Shown here: one piece after another, positions 7,213-14,320 of the stretch
Position numbering within the stretch: position 1 is the first letter of the stretch
How the letters are laid out: each line of letters begins with the position of its first letter
IMG/VR virus record: IMGVR_UViG_3300009184_005291
Span: 21,126 to 85,125 of that record
Origin: a virus
Direction: 5' to 3' (one strand)
DNA: 64,000 bases
The notes under the pieces: generated by a model
What the model saw: the letters and a program-made list of their open reading frames with translations, nothing else
Told to the model about the DNA's origin: nothing
Database searches by the model: none
Made by a program: the position numbers and the translations under genes

Positions 7213-7225
7213 TGACATAATGTCA
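7213..7225. promoter_or_regulatory. Palindromic operator-like site 2
   Basis: TGACATAATGTCA is a 13-bp inverted repeat starting exactly 42 bp from site 1, about four helical turns, so two regulator dimers would sit on the same face of the DNA. It lies on the side of the divergent UVR gene. Confidence 0.55.
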
Positions 7226-7293
7226 TATAAAAACCATCGGCATAAATCTTGAAACAAAGATAACAAATAAACTTAAAATAAAAAACTAAAATT

Positions 7294-7665
7294 ATGTTTG
7301 GTAACAGAAGATCGTATAACGACATTTTTAGAGCATTCGATGAAATGTTCACACAATTAACCCCAAATAACGGTGAGTGGAAAACTCAAAGTAAAGTTTC
7401 AGAAGATGGAACAATGAAAATAACTACGTATTACTACGACAACGCTAAAACAAACCCAACTTCAAAAAATCTGAAACAACAACTTGAAATCGCAATTGAA
7501 AATGAAGATTTTGAAAAAGCGGTTGAACTAAGAGACCAAATCAAGAAATTGGATATCAATCAAAAGGAAATCAACAAACTTGAAGAGGAACTCAAAAAAT
7601 CAATCGAACAACAAAACTTTGAAAAATCAATTGAGATTCGAGACCAACTCAAAAAACTAAAGTAA
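7294..7665 (+). CDS. Two-UVR-motif protein, McsA/ClpC-partner-like
   Basis: 123 aa. After an N-terminal region beginning MFGNRRSYNDIFRAFDEMF come two UVR motifs: residues 59-86 (LKQQLEIAIENEDFEKAVEL...) and 96-123 (LEEELKKSIEQQNFEKSIEI...). UVR motifs are helical-hairpin interaction modules of UvrB, McsA and ClpC. The protein lacks the zinc-finger Cys pairs of McsA. Its position divergent to a phage ClpC that itself carries a UVR segment makes an adaptor or assembly factor for that unfoldase the natural guess (inference). A strong terminator follows. Confidence 0.75.
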   Translation: MFGNRRSYNDIFRAFDEMFTQLTPNNGEWKTQSKVSEDGTMKITTYYYDNAKTNPTSKNLKQQLEIAIENEDFEKAVELRDQIKKLDINQKEINKLEEELKKSIEQQNFEKSIEIRDQLKKLK

Positions 7666-7668
7666 AAT

Positions 7669-7700
7669 AATCCCCACTCAAAAGGTGGGGATTTTTATTT
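7669..7700 (+). terminator. Terminator after the UVR gene
   Basis: The stem TCCCCAC / GTGGGGA with a 7-nt loop is followed by a T-rich run on the plus strand. Confidence 0.85.
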
Positions 7701-7733
7701 TATATTGATTATCATACATAAAAAGTTTTATAA

Positions 7734-7741
7734 TATTTATA
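7734..7741 (+). promoter_or_regulatory. TATTTATA late-type motif before the 7745 gene
   Basis: TATTTATA ends 3 nt before the ATG at 7745 and lies just past the preceding terminator, as expected for the promoter of a new transcript. Confidence 0.6.
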
Positions 7742-7744
7742 TTT

Positions 7745-8077
7745 ATGAAACCATTCGAAAGATATCTAACTCACTTAACCGACTTAAGAAAATTTTTGGA
7801 CACATATTTGGAAATGAGACAATATTTCCAAGAATTAGATTTTTCTGAAAAGGACATGGAAAGTCCTCCAATGTATACTGAAAAAATGTTTTTATATCAT
7901 GAGAGATTAAATCGGCTCCATACTGACGTATTAAAACAAGTTAATGATTTTGGGTTTGATGTTTCTGAAGAAGAATTTGATGATTTTATAGTACCACGAC
8001 TGAAAAAGATAAACGAACTAATACCCCTTAAAGATGGCAATAGTAAAAGAACAGATATTGGGAACGAAGATTATTAA
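7745..8077 (+). CDS. Hypothetical 110-aa protein
   Basis: A helical, acidic soluble protein (MKPFERYLTHLTDLRKFLDTYLEMRQYFQEL...). No family recognised. Its C-terminal 44 bases overlap, in another frame, the start of the KTSC gene. It has a late-type motif 3 nt before the start. Confidence 0.65.
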   Translation: MKPFERYLTHLTDLRKFLDTYLEMRQYFQELDFSEKDMESPPMYTEKMFLYHERLNRLHTDVLKQVNDFGFDVSEEEFDDFIVPRLKKINELIPLKDGNSKRTDIGNEDY

Positions 8078-8276
8078 TGAAATTAAATCTTCCAATATAA
8101 AAAAAACTGAATACGACACCGAAACCAAAAAACTCGTTATAGAATTTAATAATGGATTCAAATATGAGTACGATGATGTTCCACATCAGATTTACACTAA
8201 ATTTAGAATGTCAGAGTCTCAAGGGAAGTTTTTTACCACTGACATATCCAAGGCCTACAAGTACAAGAAGTTGTAG
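8034..8276 (+). CDS. KTSC-domain protein
   Basis: 80 aa. Residues about 18-80 (SSNIKKTEYDTETKKLVIEF, then FKYEYDDVP, then SESQGKFFTTDI and a final YKYKKL) follow the KTSC domain pattern, a small beta-rich domain common in phages and in lysyl-tRNA-synthetase-linked proteins; its role is unclear and nucleic-acid binding has been suggested. The only usable ATG is at 8034, giving an unusually long 44-nt out-of-frame overlap with the gene before. Confidence 0.8.
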   Translation: MAIVKEQILGTKIINEIKSSNIKKTEYDTETKKLVIEFNNGFKYEYDDVPHQIYTKFRMSESQGKFFTTDISKAYKYKKL

Positions 8277-8284
8277 TATTTATA
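8277..8284 (+). promoter_or_regulatory. TATTTATA late-type motif before the 8288 gene
   Basis: TATTTATA ends 3 nt before the ATG at 8288 and begins directly after the stop of the KTSC gene. Confidence 0.6.
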
Positions 8285-8287
8285 TAA

Positions 8288-9031
8288 ATGAATAACTTCC
8301 AAAAAATTCTTAATAGTTTTTCAGTACAGGAAACTCTCAACCCAAAAATTTGGCAGAATCCTGATGACCCTCAGAAATCAAAAATGATTCCTAAGGTGAA
8401 AAACGCATTGATGAGAATTGCGGAAGAATTTATTGAATATCTTGGAGAAGAAGTCTTTGTTGAAGATATTGTTTTGACTGGTTCATTAGCAAATTTTAAT
8501 TGGTCTGAGTATTCAGATTTTGATTTACACATTATTGTTGATTTTCAACAATTCGAAGATGAGTCACCATTATATAAAGAACTATATAATCTAAAGAAAC
8601 AAGTATTCAACGACAAACACGATATCAAAATATTTGGATATGATGTTGAACTCTATGCTCAAGATAACGAGGAACCACATTTTGCAACAGGTGTCTATTC
8701 TGTGATGAACGATGAATGGGTGACAAAACCTAAAAAGTTAGAAAATGAAATCGACAAAGCAGTTTTGGAGAAGAAAATCAAAAACTGGACAGAAAAAATA
8801 GACAAAGTAATTGAGACCGATGAACCTGAAGATGATAAAAAGTTAATCGATTCAATTAAAGATAAATTGAAAGATTATAGAAAATCTGGATTAGAAAAGG
8901 AGGGGGAGCTCTCATATGAAAACTTGGTTTTTAAGTTTTTAAGAAGGTCAGGGCATATTCAAAAATTATTTGATATTTCGAATAAAGCTCTCGATAAAGA
9001 GCTTTCTATCGAGAGAAAAATAGAAGACTGA
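8288..9031 (+). CDS. Pol-beta-fold nucleotidyltransferase-like protein
   Basis: 247 aa. GSLANFNWSEYSDFDLHI at residues 65-82 has the nucleotidyltransferase signature GS...DxD (G65 S66, D77 and D79); a third acidic residue may be in YDVELYAQD. Proteins of this fold add nucleotides to RNA, proteins or antibiotics. The C-terminal half is charged and helical. The target cannot be predicted. The gene stands alone between a late-type motif and the fibre-like gene. Confidence 0.75.
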   Translation: MNNFQKILNSFSVQETLNPKIWQNPDDPQKSKMIPKVKNALMRIAEEFIEYLGEEVFVEDIVLTGSLANFNWSEYSDFDLHIIVDFQQFEDESPLYKELYNLKKQVFNDKHDIKIFGYDVELYAQDNEEPHFATGVYSVMNDEWVTKPKKLENEIDKAVLEKKIKNWTEKIDKVIETDEPEDDKKLIDSIKDKLKDYRKSGLEKEGELSYENLVFKFLRRSGHIQKLFDISNKALDKELSIERKIED

Positions 9032-9063
9032 TACTTAGAACTTAATAATTGTGAATAATCATA

Positions 9064-9071
9064 TATTTATA
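9064..9071 (+). promoter_or_regulatory. TATTTATA late-type motif before the 9085 gene
   Basis: TATTTATA ends 13 nt before the ATG at 9085, giving room for a short A-rich leader. Confidence 0.6.
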
Positions 9072-9084
9072 AAGAAAAACTTAA

Positions 9085-10494
9085 ATGGCTTTTAATTATT
9101 ATATTGCGTCTTCTTGTAACTCTTCCACAAATTTATATGTAAAGTCGGAGGAAAATCTTATTGTGGGTAAAATCTACGACTTAATCATCGAAGGTGGTGG
9201 GAACGGATGTTATTCAATTGATCCTGGTGTTGAAACACCATTGGCATTGACCGCAACAATTTTTAATGGACCATGGAATAATTGTCCTGAATGTTTGGGA
9301 GATATAACCCCAACCCCAACGGCATCAAATACTCCAACACCAACTGTTACTACAACTAATACTCAAACTCCAACTAACACTGCAACAAAAACTCCAACAC
9401 CTACGCCAACTAATACACAAACTGCGACACAAACTTCTACTCCTACAGTAACTCCAACTAATACTACAACTCCGACTGTAACTCCAACAAAAACAACAAC
9501 TCCAACTAATACTACAACTCCGACTGTAACTCCAACAAAAACAACAACTCCGACTGTTACTACAACTAATACTCAAACTCCAACTAACACTGCAACAAAA
9601 ACTCCAACACCTACGCCAACTAATACTACAACTCCGACTGTAACTCCAACAAAAACAACAACTCCGACTGTAACACCAACTAATACCTCTACTCCAACAG
9701 TTACTCCAACAAATACTGTCACACCAACAAAATCTCCTTTACCTTTCACTTATTATATTATAACTCCGTGTGCGGGTGGAGAAGCGTTCTATGCCAAATT
9801 TATAGGTAACCTCATAAATAATAAAATTTATGATTTATCATTCGAAGACGCAAGTCATCAATGTTATACTGTTGTTGATGGATTTGAAACTCCATTAGCC
9901 CTAACAGTGACAATTTTTAACGGTCCTTGGAATACTTGTGTCGAGTGTCTTGATGATATAACTCCAACACCAACGGCATCAAATACTCCAACACCAACTC
10001 TTACTCCAACTAATACTCAAACACCAACTAACACTGCTACAAAAACTCCAACACCTACGCCAACTAACACACAAACGCCAACTAATACTTCAACACAAAC
10101 TCAAACACCAACTAACACATCGTCGGCAACAAGAACACCGACACCAAGTGTAACGTCAACTCAAACACAGACACCAACAAATACCGCAACAAGAACTCCG
10201 ACTCCGAGCATCACTTCATCACCTACAGGAACAGCTGGACTGACACCTACACCAACAGGAACACCGGCATCGACTCCAACATCGACTCCAACACCAAGTG
10301 TAACTCCGTATCTTGTTATTGAAGTGAACCAACAATATGAATATACTCTTGGTATGTTGGGTTCATTTAGCGGAGGAACTGCACCGTCAGGTTCAACAGT
10401 TCCATATCAAGTCATGACTAGTGAAGATGGGGATGAAGTAATTGTACAACTAAACGCAATTTCTTTAGGAGGATTTCAAGGATTAAATAATTAA
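9085..10494 (+). CDS. Thr/Pro-repeat virion appendage protein with duplicated module
   Basis: 469 aa. A globular module of about 70 residues (YYIASSCNSS... ending FNGPWNNCPECLGDITPTPT) is followed by about 145 residues of Thr/Pro/Asn repeats, then a second copy of the module (YYIITPCAGG... ending FNGPWNTCVECLDDITPTPT), a second repeat tract of about 110 residues, and a C-terminal domain of about 60 residues. The modules keep two CPEC/CVEC-type Cys pairs. The Thr/Pro tracts resemble mucin or stalk linkers and would be extended. The gene is near the head module and shares its repeat style with the fibre genes at 59-64 kb, so a virion surface fibre or decoration is likely; no receptor-binding domain is recognised. 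Confidence 0.75.
   Translation: MAFNYYIASSCNSSTNLYVKSEENLIVGKIYDLIIEGGGNGCYSIDPGVETPLALTATIFNGPWNNCPECLGDITPTPTASNTPTPTVTTTNTQTPTNTATKTPTPTPTNTQTATQTSTPTVTPTNTTTPTVTPTKTTTPTNTTTPTVTPTKTTTPTVTTTNTQTPTNTATKTPTPTPTNTTTPTVTPTKTTTPTVTPTNTSTPTVTPTNTVTPTKSPLPFTYYIITPCAGGEAFYAKFIGNLINNKIYDLSFEDASHQCYTVVDGFETPLALTVTIFNGPWNTCVECLDDITPTPTASNTPTPTLTPTNTQTPTNTATKTPTPTPTNTQTPTNTSTQTQTPTNTSSATRTPTPSVTSTQTQTPTNTATRTPTPSITSSPTGTAGLTPTPTGTPASTPTSTPTPSVTPYLVIEVNQQYEYTLGMLGSFSGGTAPSGSTVPYQVMTSEDGDEVIVQLNAISLGGFQGLNN
9305..9735 (+). repeat. Thr/Pro-coding tandem repeat tract 1
   Basis: Imperfect repeats of codons for Thr-Pro-Thr and Thr-Asn-Thr. Blocks of 60-100 bp recur almost exactly (for example the segment from about 9340 recurs from about 9550), which suggests slippage or recombination. 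Confidence 0.9.
9958..10300 (+). repeat. Thr/Pro-coding tandem repeat tract 2
   Basis: The same codon repeats as tract 1, beginning with a near copy of its first 60 bases (both start with ACTCCAACACCAACGGCATC or a close variant). Confidence 0.9.
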
Positions 10495-10524
10495 AAAAAA
10501 CAAAAAATATAAATAAATCATAAT

Positions 10525-11754
10525 ATGGGAGATTTGAAACCACTTGGCAGTGAAAAATTGACTGGACAAGACAAAATAAAAAGAATCATGGAAATTGCTC
10601 GTTTCAATGAAGTGATACCAACAAATATTAATGAAACCGCAAGATCTGAATATTCAATTTCTTTAGCCGATGGTAATCGGTATGAAATCGTTAAGGAAAG
10701 ACAGGGTTATATTATTAAAAAAACCATTTCGGAATCTGAGACTGATTATATTGAGCCAATGAAAAATAGAAAATACTATTCTTCATATTCTCAAGCATTC
10801 AAAAGATTAAATTTAGTTGCCGGAGAGTTGAACAGAATAAACGAAAACGAAGAAGGAGTTTCTTTATACGGAGAACAAAAAAAGTTCACGTTAAAAACTC
10901 CTAAACCTGCTGAAGCTCCAGCGCCAGCGGCTGAAGTACCTGCAACTCCACCACCAGTTCCCGCTCCAGCATTACCTCCATCCCCAAGTGCAGAAATGCC
11001 TGCAGGTGATGATATGGGTATGGGAGATATGGGTATGGAAGATATGGGTATGGCCCCTGAAGCGGAAGTTGAGGTTGACGCAACTATGGATGTTGAATCT
11101 CCTGAAACTGGTGAAGAAGAGACAGTAAGTTTCAGAACTATCCAAAAACTTACAGGTAAATTGACACAGAAAATCAGAACTTTGGATACACAAGAAGGAA
11201 TGACTTCTGAAGATATTAAGTATGTAATCAACATGGTATTATCATCATTAGACCTTAAATCATTGTCTGAAGAGGATAAAGAAGACATCATGGGTAAGTT
11301 CGATGAAGAATCTGAAGACTTAAGTGGTGATGATATGGGTGGATTGGATATGACTGACGATAGTGAAGTTGAAGATATCCAAGCTGACATGGACGTTCCA
11401 GTGGAATCCGAAATGGAAGAAGGTGGATATGGAAATGGAGCTATCATCGATAGTATTTTCGGAGAATCTACGGTTGACAAAGTAATCTCTAAGTATTTCG
11501 AAATATCTAAAAAAGAAATTCTTGAAAGTAAGGAAAAAAATTTACAAAAGAAAAAAAGTGTAATTTCTCAATCAAAAAAACAGATGGAAGAAGTTATTAG
11601 ACTGAGTGAAACTATTGAACAAGAATTAACGGCTAAAAAATTCTTAAATGAAAACTCCAACGCAAAAATTGTTGGACTTACAAATAAGAAAAATTTAGTG
11701 TTTGAGAATAAAGGAAAACAGATTAAAATATCACCTGAAGGATTATTAGTATGA
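10525..11754 (+). CDS. Acidic, Pro/Met-Gly-rich putative virion or scaffold-associated protein
   Basis: 409 aa. The N-terminal about 110 residues form a domain (RYEIVKERQGYIIKK, then YIEPMKNRKYYSSYSQAFKRL), followed by a Pro/Ala linker, MGMGDMGMEDMGM repeats and long acidic stretches, then a helical coiled-coil-like C-terminal segment (EISKKEILESKEKNLQKKKSVISQSKKQMEEV). This composition is typical of head-region proteins of large phages, but no family is recognised. Its stop overlaps the next start by 4 nt. A TATAAATA lies at 10508-10515, in the T4 rather than the local orientation. Confidence 0.65.
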   Translation: MGDLKPLGSEKLTGQDKIKRIMEIARFNEVIPTNINETARSEYSISLADGNRYEIVKERQGYIIKKTISESETDYIEPMKNRKYYSSYSQAFKRLNLVAGELNRINENEEGVSLYGEQKKFTLKTPKPAEAPAPAAEVPATPPPVPAPALPPSPSAEMPAGDDMGMGDMGMEDMGMAPEAEVEVDATMDVESPETGEEETVSFRTIQKLTGKLTQKIRTLDTQEGMTSEDIKYVINMVLSSLDLKSLSEEDKEDIMGKFDEESEDLSGDDMGGLDMTDDSEVEDIQADMDVPVESEMEEGGYGNGAIIDSIFGESTVDKVISKYFEISKKEILESKEKNLQKKKSVISQSKKQMEEVIRLSETIEQELTAKKFLNENSNAKIVGLTNKKNLVFENKGKQIKISPEGLLV

Positions 11755-12146
11755 GCAATTTGATATACGTAAATGGTTTAGGACCCAACTATAAGGGAGA
11801 CAATCTTTACGAATTCATTTTCTCTGATAGTCTTGATGTTTGGGGAGATTCTTGGGAAAGTAGACCGGCTAACGGTTATCCAAGTCCTCCCGAATTACAT
11901 CATATTAAAAAAGTAGGAGTTCTGAGAAATACTGATGTAAAATTGGAATTGATTCAGAACTCCGATTTTTTTTCTATGGAAGATGCAATTGACGATGTGG
12001 TCGCATTAGCCTGGGAAACAGACGAAGATGGAAATCATAAAAGAATGGTTTTTAGATTTGGAATGTCCGAACAACAAATAAAAGACAAACTCTACGAAAG
12101 AGATTTGATATTAGAATTCGAAAAAAAAGTAGTTTATGAAAGTTAA
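11751..12146 (+). CDS. Hypothetical 131-aa protein of the pre-terminase operon
   Basis: It starts MSNLIYVNGLGPNYKGDNLYEFIFSDS and is rich in aromatic and acidic residues, with FRFGMSEQQIKDKLYERDLILEFE near the end. No family recognised. The start overlaps the previous stop by 4 nt (ATGA) and its end overlaps the next gene by 11 nt, so all are translated from one mRNA. Conserved position before the terminase suggests a head or neck component. Confidence 0.7.
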   Translation: MSNLIYVNGLGPNYKGDNLYEFIFSDSLDVWGDSWESRPANGYPSPPELHHIKKVGVLRNTDVKLELIQNSDFFSMEDAIDDVVALAWETDEDGNHKRMVFRFGMSEQQIKDKLYERDLILEFEKKVVYES

Positions 12147-12978
12147 TAAAAAAGCACTTGAATTAATCGATAAAGGATTATCCGCAAATACTGTTAAAAA
12201 ATTAACAGAATCTCAAATTAACATTCTTCATTCCAAACTATTCAATGAAGCAGTTACAACTACCACAACTACATCATATAACATATCGACTGATGATGTA
12301 AAAAAAGGTGTAACATTACCAGAGGTACCTGGGAAAAAAATGACAATTCAACAAACTCAAACAGGAATAAAGGCTACTCCAACTGAAGAAGTAAAAGAAA
12401 CTGATGAGGTTGAAGTAACCTCCGACCCAAACAAGGAAACTGAAACTCAAGACCCAAAACAAGTGGGACCATCATCAGATGATGGATTTGGTGATGAAAC
12501 TGATGGAATGGGTATGTTTGAAAGTGAAGCAGACCTTAAGCCAGGACAACCAAATCCATGGGCAATATGTCATGCTCAGGTTGGGCCTAAAAAAACAAGA
12601 AAATTTGAAAGATGCGTAAAATCAGTAAAAAAACAGTTGGAAGAAGGAAAAAATCCTGTATCTTTGTTTATAGAATCTGAAATTACTAAAATCGTGGAAA
12701 GAAACATACTACCGAGAATTACGAAAGGTGACTTATTGAAATATCTTTCAGAGGCATCTCATACCAAAATGAAGAAGGATACTGTAGAAGCAGCGGAACC
12801 AACTATTGCTCCGTCTAAACCAATTACTAAACCTGACACAAAACCAAGAACGAGACCATCTCACCCAGGCAAAAATCCATTCCCTGGTGAAAAAGAAGCT
12901 CCGAGAGCTGGTAAAGTTTCGCCTGATGAAGCTAAGGACAAATTAATTGATGTGATATTAAATTTACTAAAAAAATAA
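12136..12978 (+). CDS. Hypothetical 280-aa protein with a Cys pair segment
   Basis: A disordered-looking protein rich in Thr, Lys, Glu and Pro. One ordered island, PWAICHAQVGPKKTRKFERC, is similar in style to small Cys/Lys motifs in two other proteins of this window (25925 and 27085 genes). The C-terminal region is Pro/Lys-rich. It lies in the operon leading to the terminase. No function can be assigned. Confidence 0.65.
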   Translation: MKVNKKALELIDKGLSANTVKKLTESQINILHSKLFNEAVTTTTTTSYNISTDDVKKGVTLPEVPGKKMTIQQTQTGIKATPTEEVKETDEVEVTSDPNKETETQDPKQVGPSSDDGFGDETDGMGMFESEADLKPGQPNPWAICHAQVGPKKTRKFERCVKSVKKQLEEGKNPVSLFIESEITKIVERNILPRITKGDLLKYLSEASHTKMKKDTVEAAEPTIAPSKPITKPDTKPRTRPSHPGKNPFPGEKEAPRAGKVSPDEAKDKLIDVILNLLKK

Positions 12979-12980
12979 TC

Positions 12981-14312
12981 ATGGCTAAGAAATTAAAAGA
13001 ACAAATAGATTACGGAAATACTCCTGAAAGAATGGACCCTAATCTTGAAAGAAAATTAGGAGATCCTGAAAGTCTATATGCTCAGAACCCTGCAATGAAA
13101 AAAGGAGCTGAAGATGTTCAGAGGTTAGTTAGCCAAAGATTTCAGAAAGTTGCGGACAAACTGAGACAAGTTACCGGAATTGGAAATCTTAACTCCAAAC
13201 AAGTTCAAGGAATGATTTATCAGGAAATGATGAGTAAACTTCCAAGAATTATGTCAATCGAAGCCCGCCATAAAGATGAATTAATTCAATTAGCAATTGA
13301 CGCTAGTTTGGAGGAGGGTGAGGTTCCTGAAAACACCTATCAGATTGAAGGATTTTTAGGTGAAAGTATTGACGCTTCGAATTTTAGATATCAACCTGAC
13401 GAAGAAGAGGACGAAGAAGAAGAGGATGACGAAGATGAAAAAATGAGTATCCCTTCTTTTGATGTCGAAGATTTAACCGATGAAGAAGAATTAGAATTAG
13501 AAAAACACAAAAGAAATATAATTAACGCTATCATTCAAGGAGCGGCAAAAAAAGGACATTACCTTTTTCAGAAGCCCAATGTGAAGGCAAGATTAGATGC
13601 AATTGACCCATCACTATATCCAAGTTATTTGGGTATAATGGCAATAAACGACTTTATGTACTTCACCATGGAACAGATGATTGAAATGATGAGTCAGACC
13701 GGTCAAGGTGTCGCAGGTAAAATGTCATTAGAAGATGCTGATGATGAAGGTGGAGAAGGTGATGATGATGCCCCCGACACAAAAATTGTTGCAGAAGGAA
13801 TGATTTTTCCAATTTTGTGCCATGAGATTATCAAAGGATTAGAGGCGGTTAAAGGTAGATACGGACAATCACAAAATCCAAGTATCAGACAAAAAGTGAA
13901 AGGTGCCGTGGATTTGTTATCAAACGAACCAATGCAACTTAGAATCGGTCCTGAAATTGTAGAAAAAATTAGACTTGCATTACCTGATGAGATGTTCTCT
14001 GAGTCAAATAAGGGATTAATCAATTGGTTTCATATTTCATTATATCAGTTAGCCGCTCAAGAATTTTTACAACTTATGGGAGATGTTATCTCTGCAGATG
14101 GATCTAAAGTCAAAAGAGCGACTTCAAGATTTAGGGAAATTATGAAAGAAGCGATGCAACTTAAGGCGGAATATGACGAGTATGTTGCCAGCAAAGAAGA
14201 GGAAGAAATGGGAGATTTCTTAGGAAGTTTAGGGCCTAATGAACCTGATGATGACGATGACGATTTTCTCGATGATTTCTTAGGTAGTATGAACATATCA
14301 AGACCTAAATAA
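12981..14312 (+). CDS. Putative head/neck structural protein, 443 aa
   Basis: A largely helical protein with two strongly acidic spacer regions (residues about 136-155 Glu/Asp run and the final DDDDDDFLDDFLGS segment). The core (FRYQPD, HYLFQKPNVKARLDAIDPSLYPSYLGIM, QLAAQEFLQLMGDV) has no recognised match. Placed 2 nt after the preceding gene and 8 nt before the terminase, where T4-like phages keep neck and small-terminase genes. It is far larger than a small terminase (gp16), so this is not called as such. Confidence 0.65.
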   Translation: MAKKLKEQIDYGNTPERMDPNLERKLGDPESLYAQNPAMKKGAEDVQRLVSQRFQKVADKLRQVTGIGNLNSKQVQGMIYQEMMSKLPRIMSIEARHKDELIQLAIDASLEEGEVPENTYQIEGFLGESIDASNFRYQPDEEEDEEEEDDEDEKMSIPSFDVEDLTDEEELELEKHKRNIINAIIQGAAKKGHYLFQKPNVKARLDAIDPSLYPSYLGIMAINDFMYFTMEQMIEMMSQTGQGVAGKMSLEDADDEGGEGDDDAPDTKIVAEGMIFPILCHEIIKGLEAVKGRYGQSQNPSIRQKVKGAVDLLSNEPMQLRIGPEIVEKIRLALPDEMFSESNKGLINWFHISLYQLAAQEFLQLMGDVISADGSKVKRATSRFREIMKEAMQLKAEYDEYVASKEEEEMGDFLGSLGPNEPDDDDDDFLDDFLGSMNISRPK

Positions 14313-14320
14313 TTCAGTGT

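Noticed and set aside
9325-9576. Antisense ORFs rich in Ser/Cys/Trp over Thr/Pro and Gly/Ser tracts (also 60930-61250 and 62377-62799)
   Set aside because: They are reverse-complement shadows of repeat codons with unnatural composition.
9305-10300. CRISPR-like look of regular repeats
   Set aside because: Repeats are codon-level, contiguous, without unique spacers and lie in frame in a coding gene.
10508-10515. TATAAATA before the 10525 gene as a late promoter
   Set aside because: It is in the opposite orientation to all other sites and in an A/T run; left as uncertain.
10791-11480. 229-codon minus-strand ORF opposite the 10525 gene
   Set aside because: Ser/Pro-biased antisense shadow of an acidic protein gene; opposite a well-supported CDS.
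12981-14312. Small terminase (gp16) candidate
   Set aside because: 443 aa with acidic spacers is too large and has no gp16 feature; position alone is not enough.
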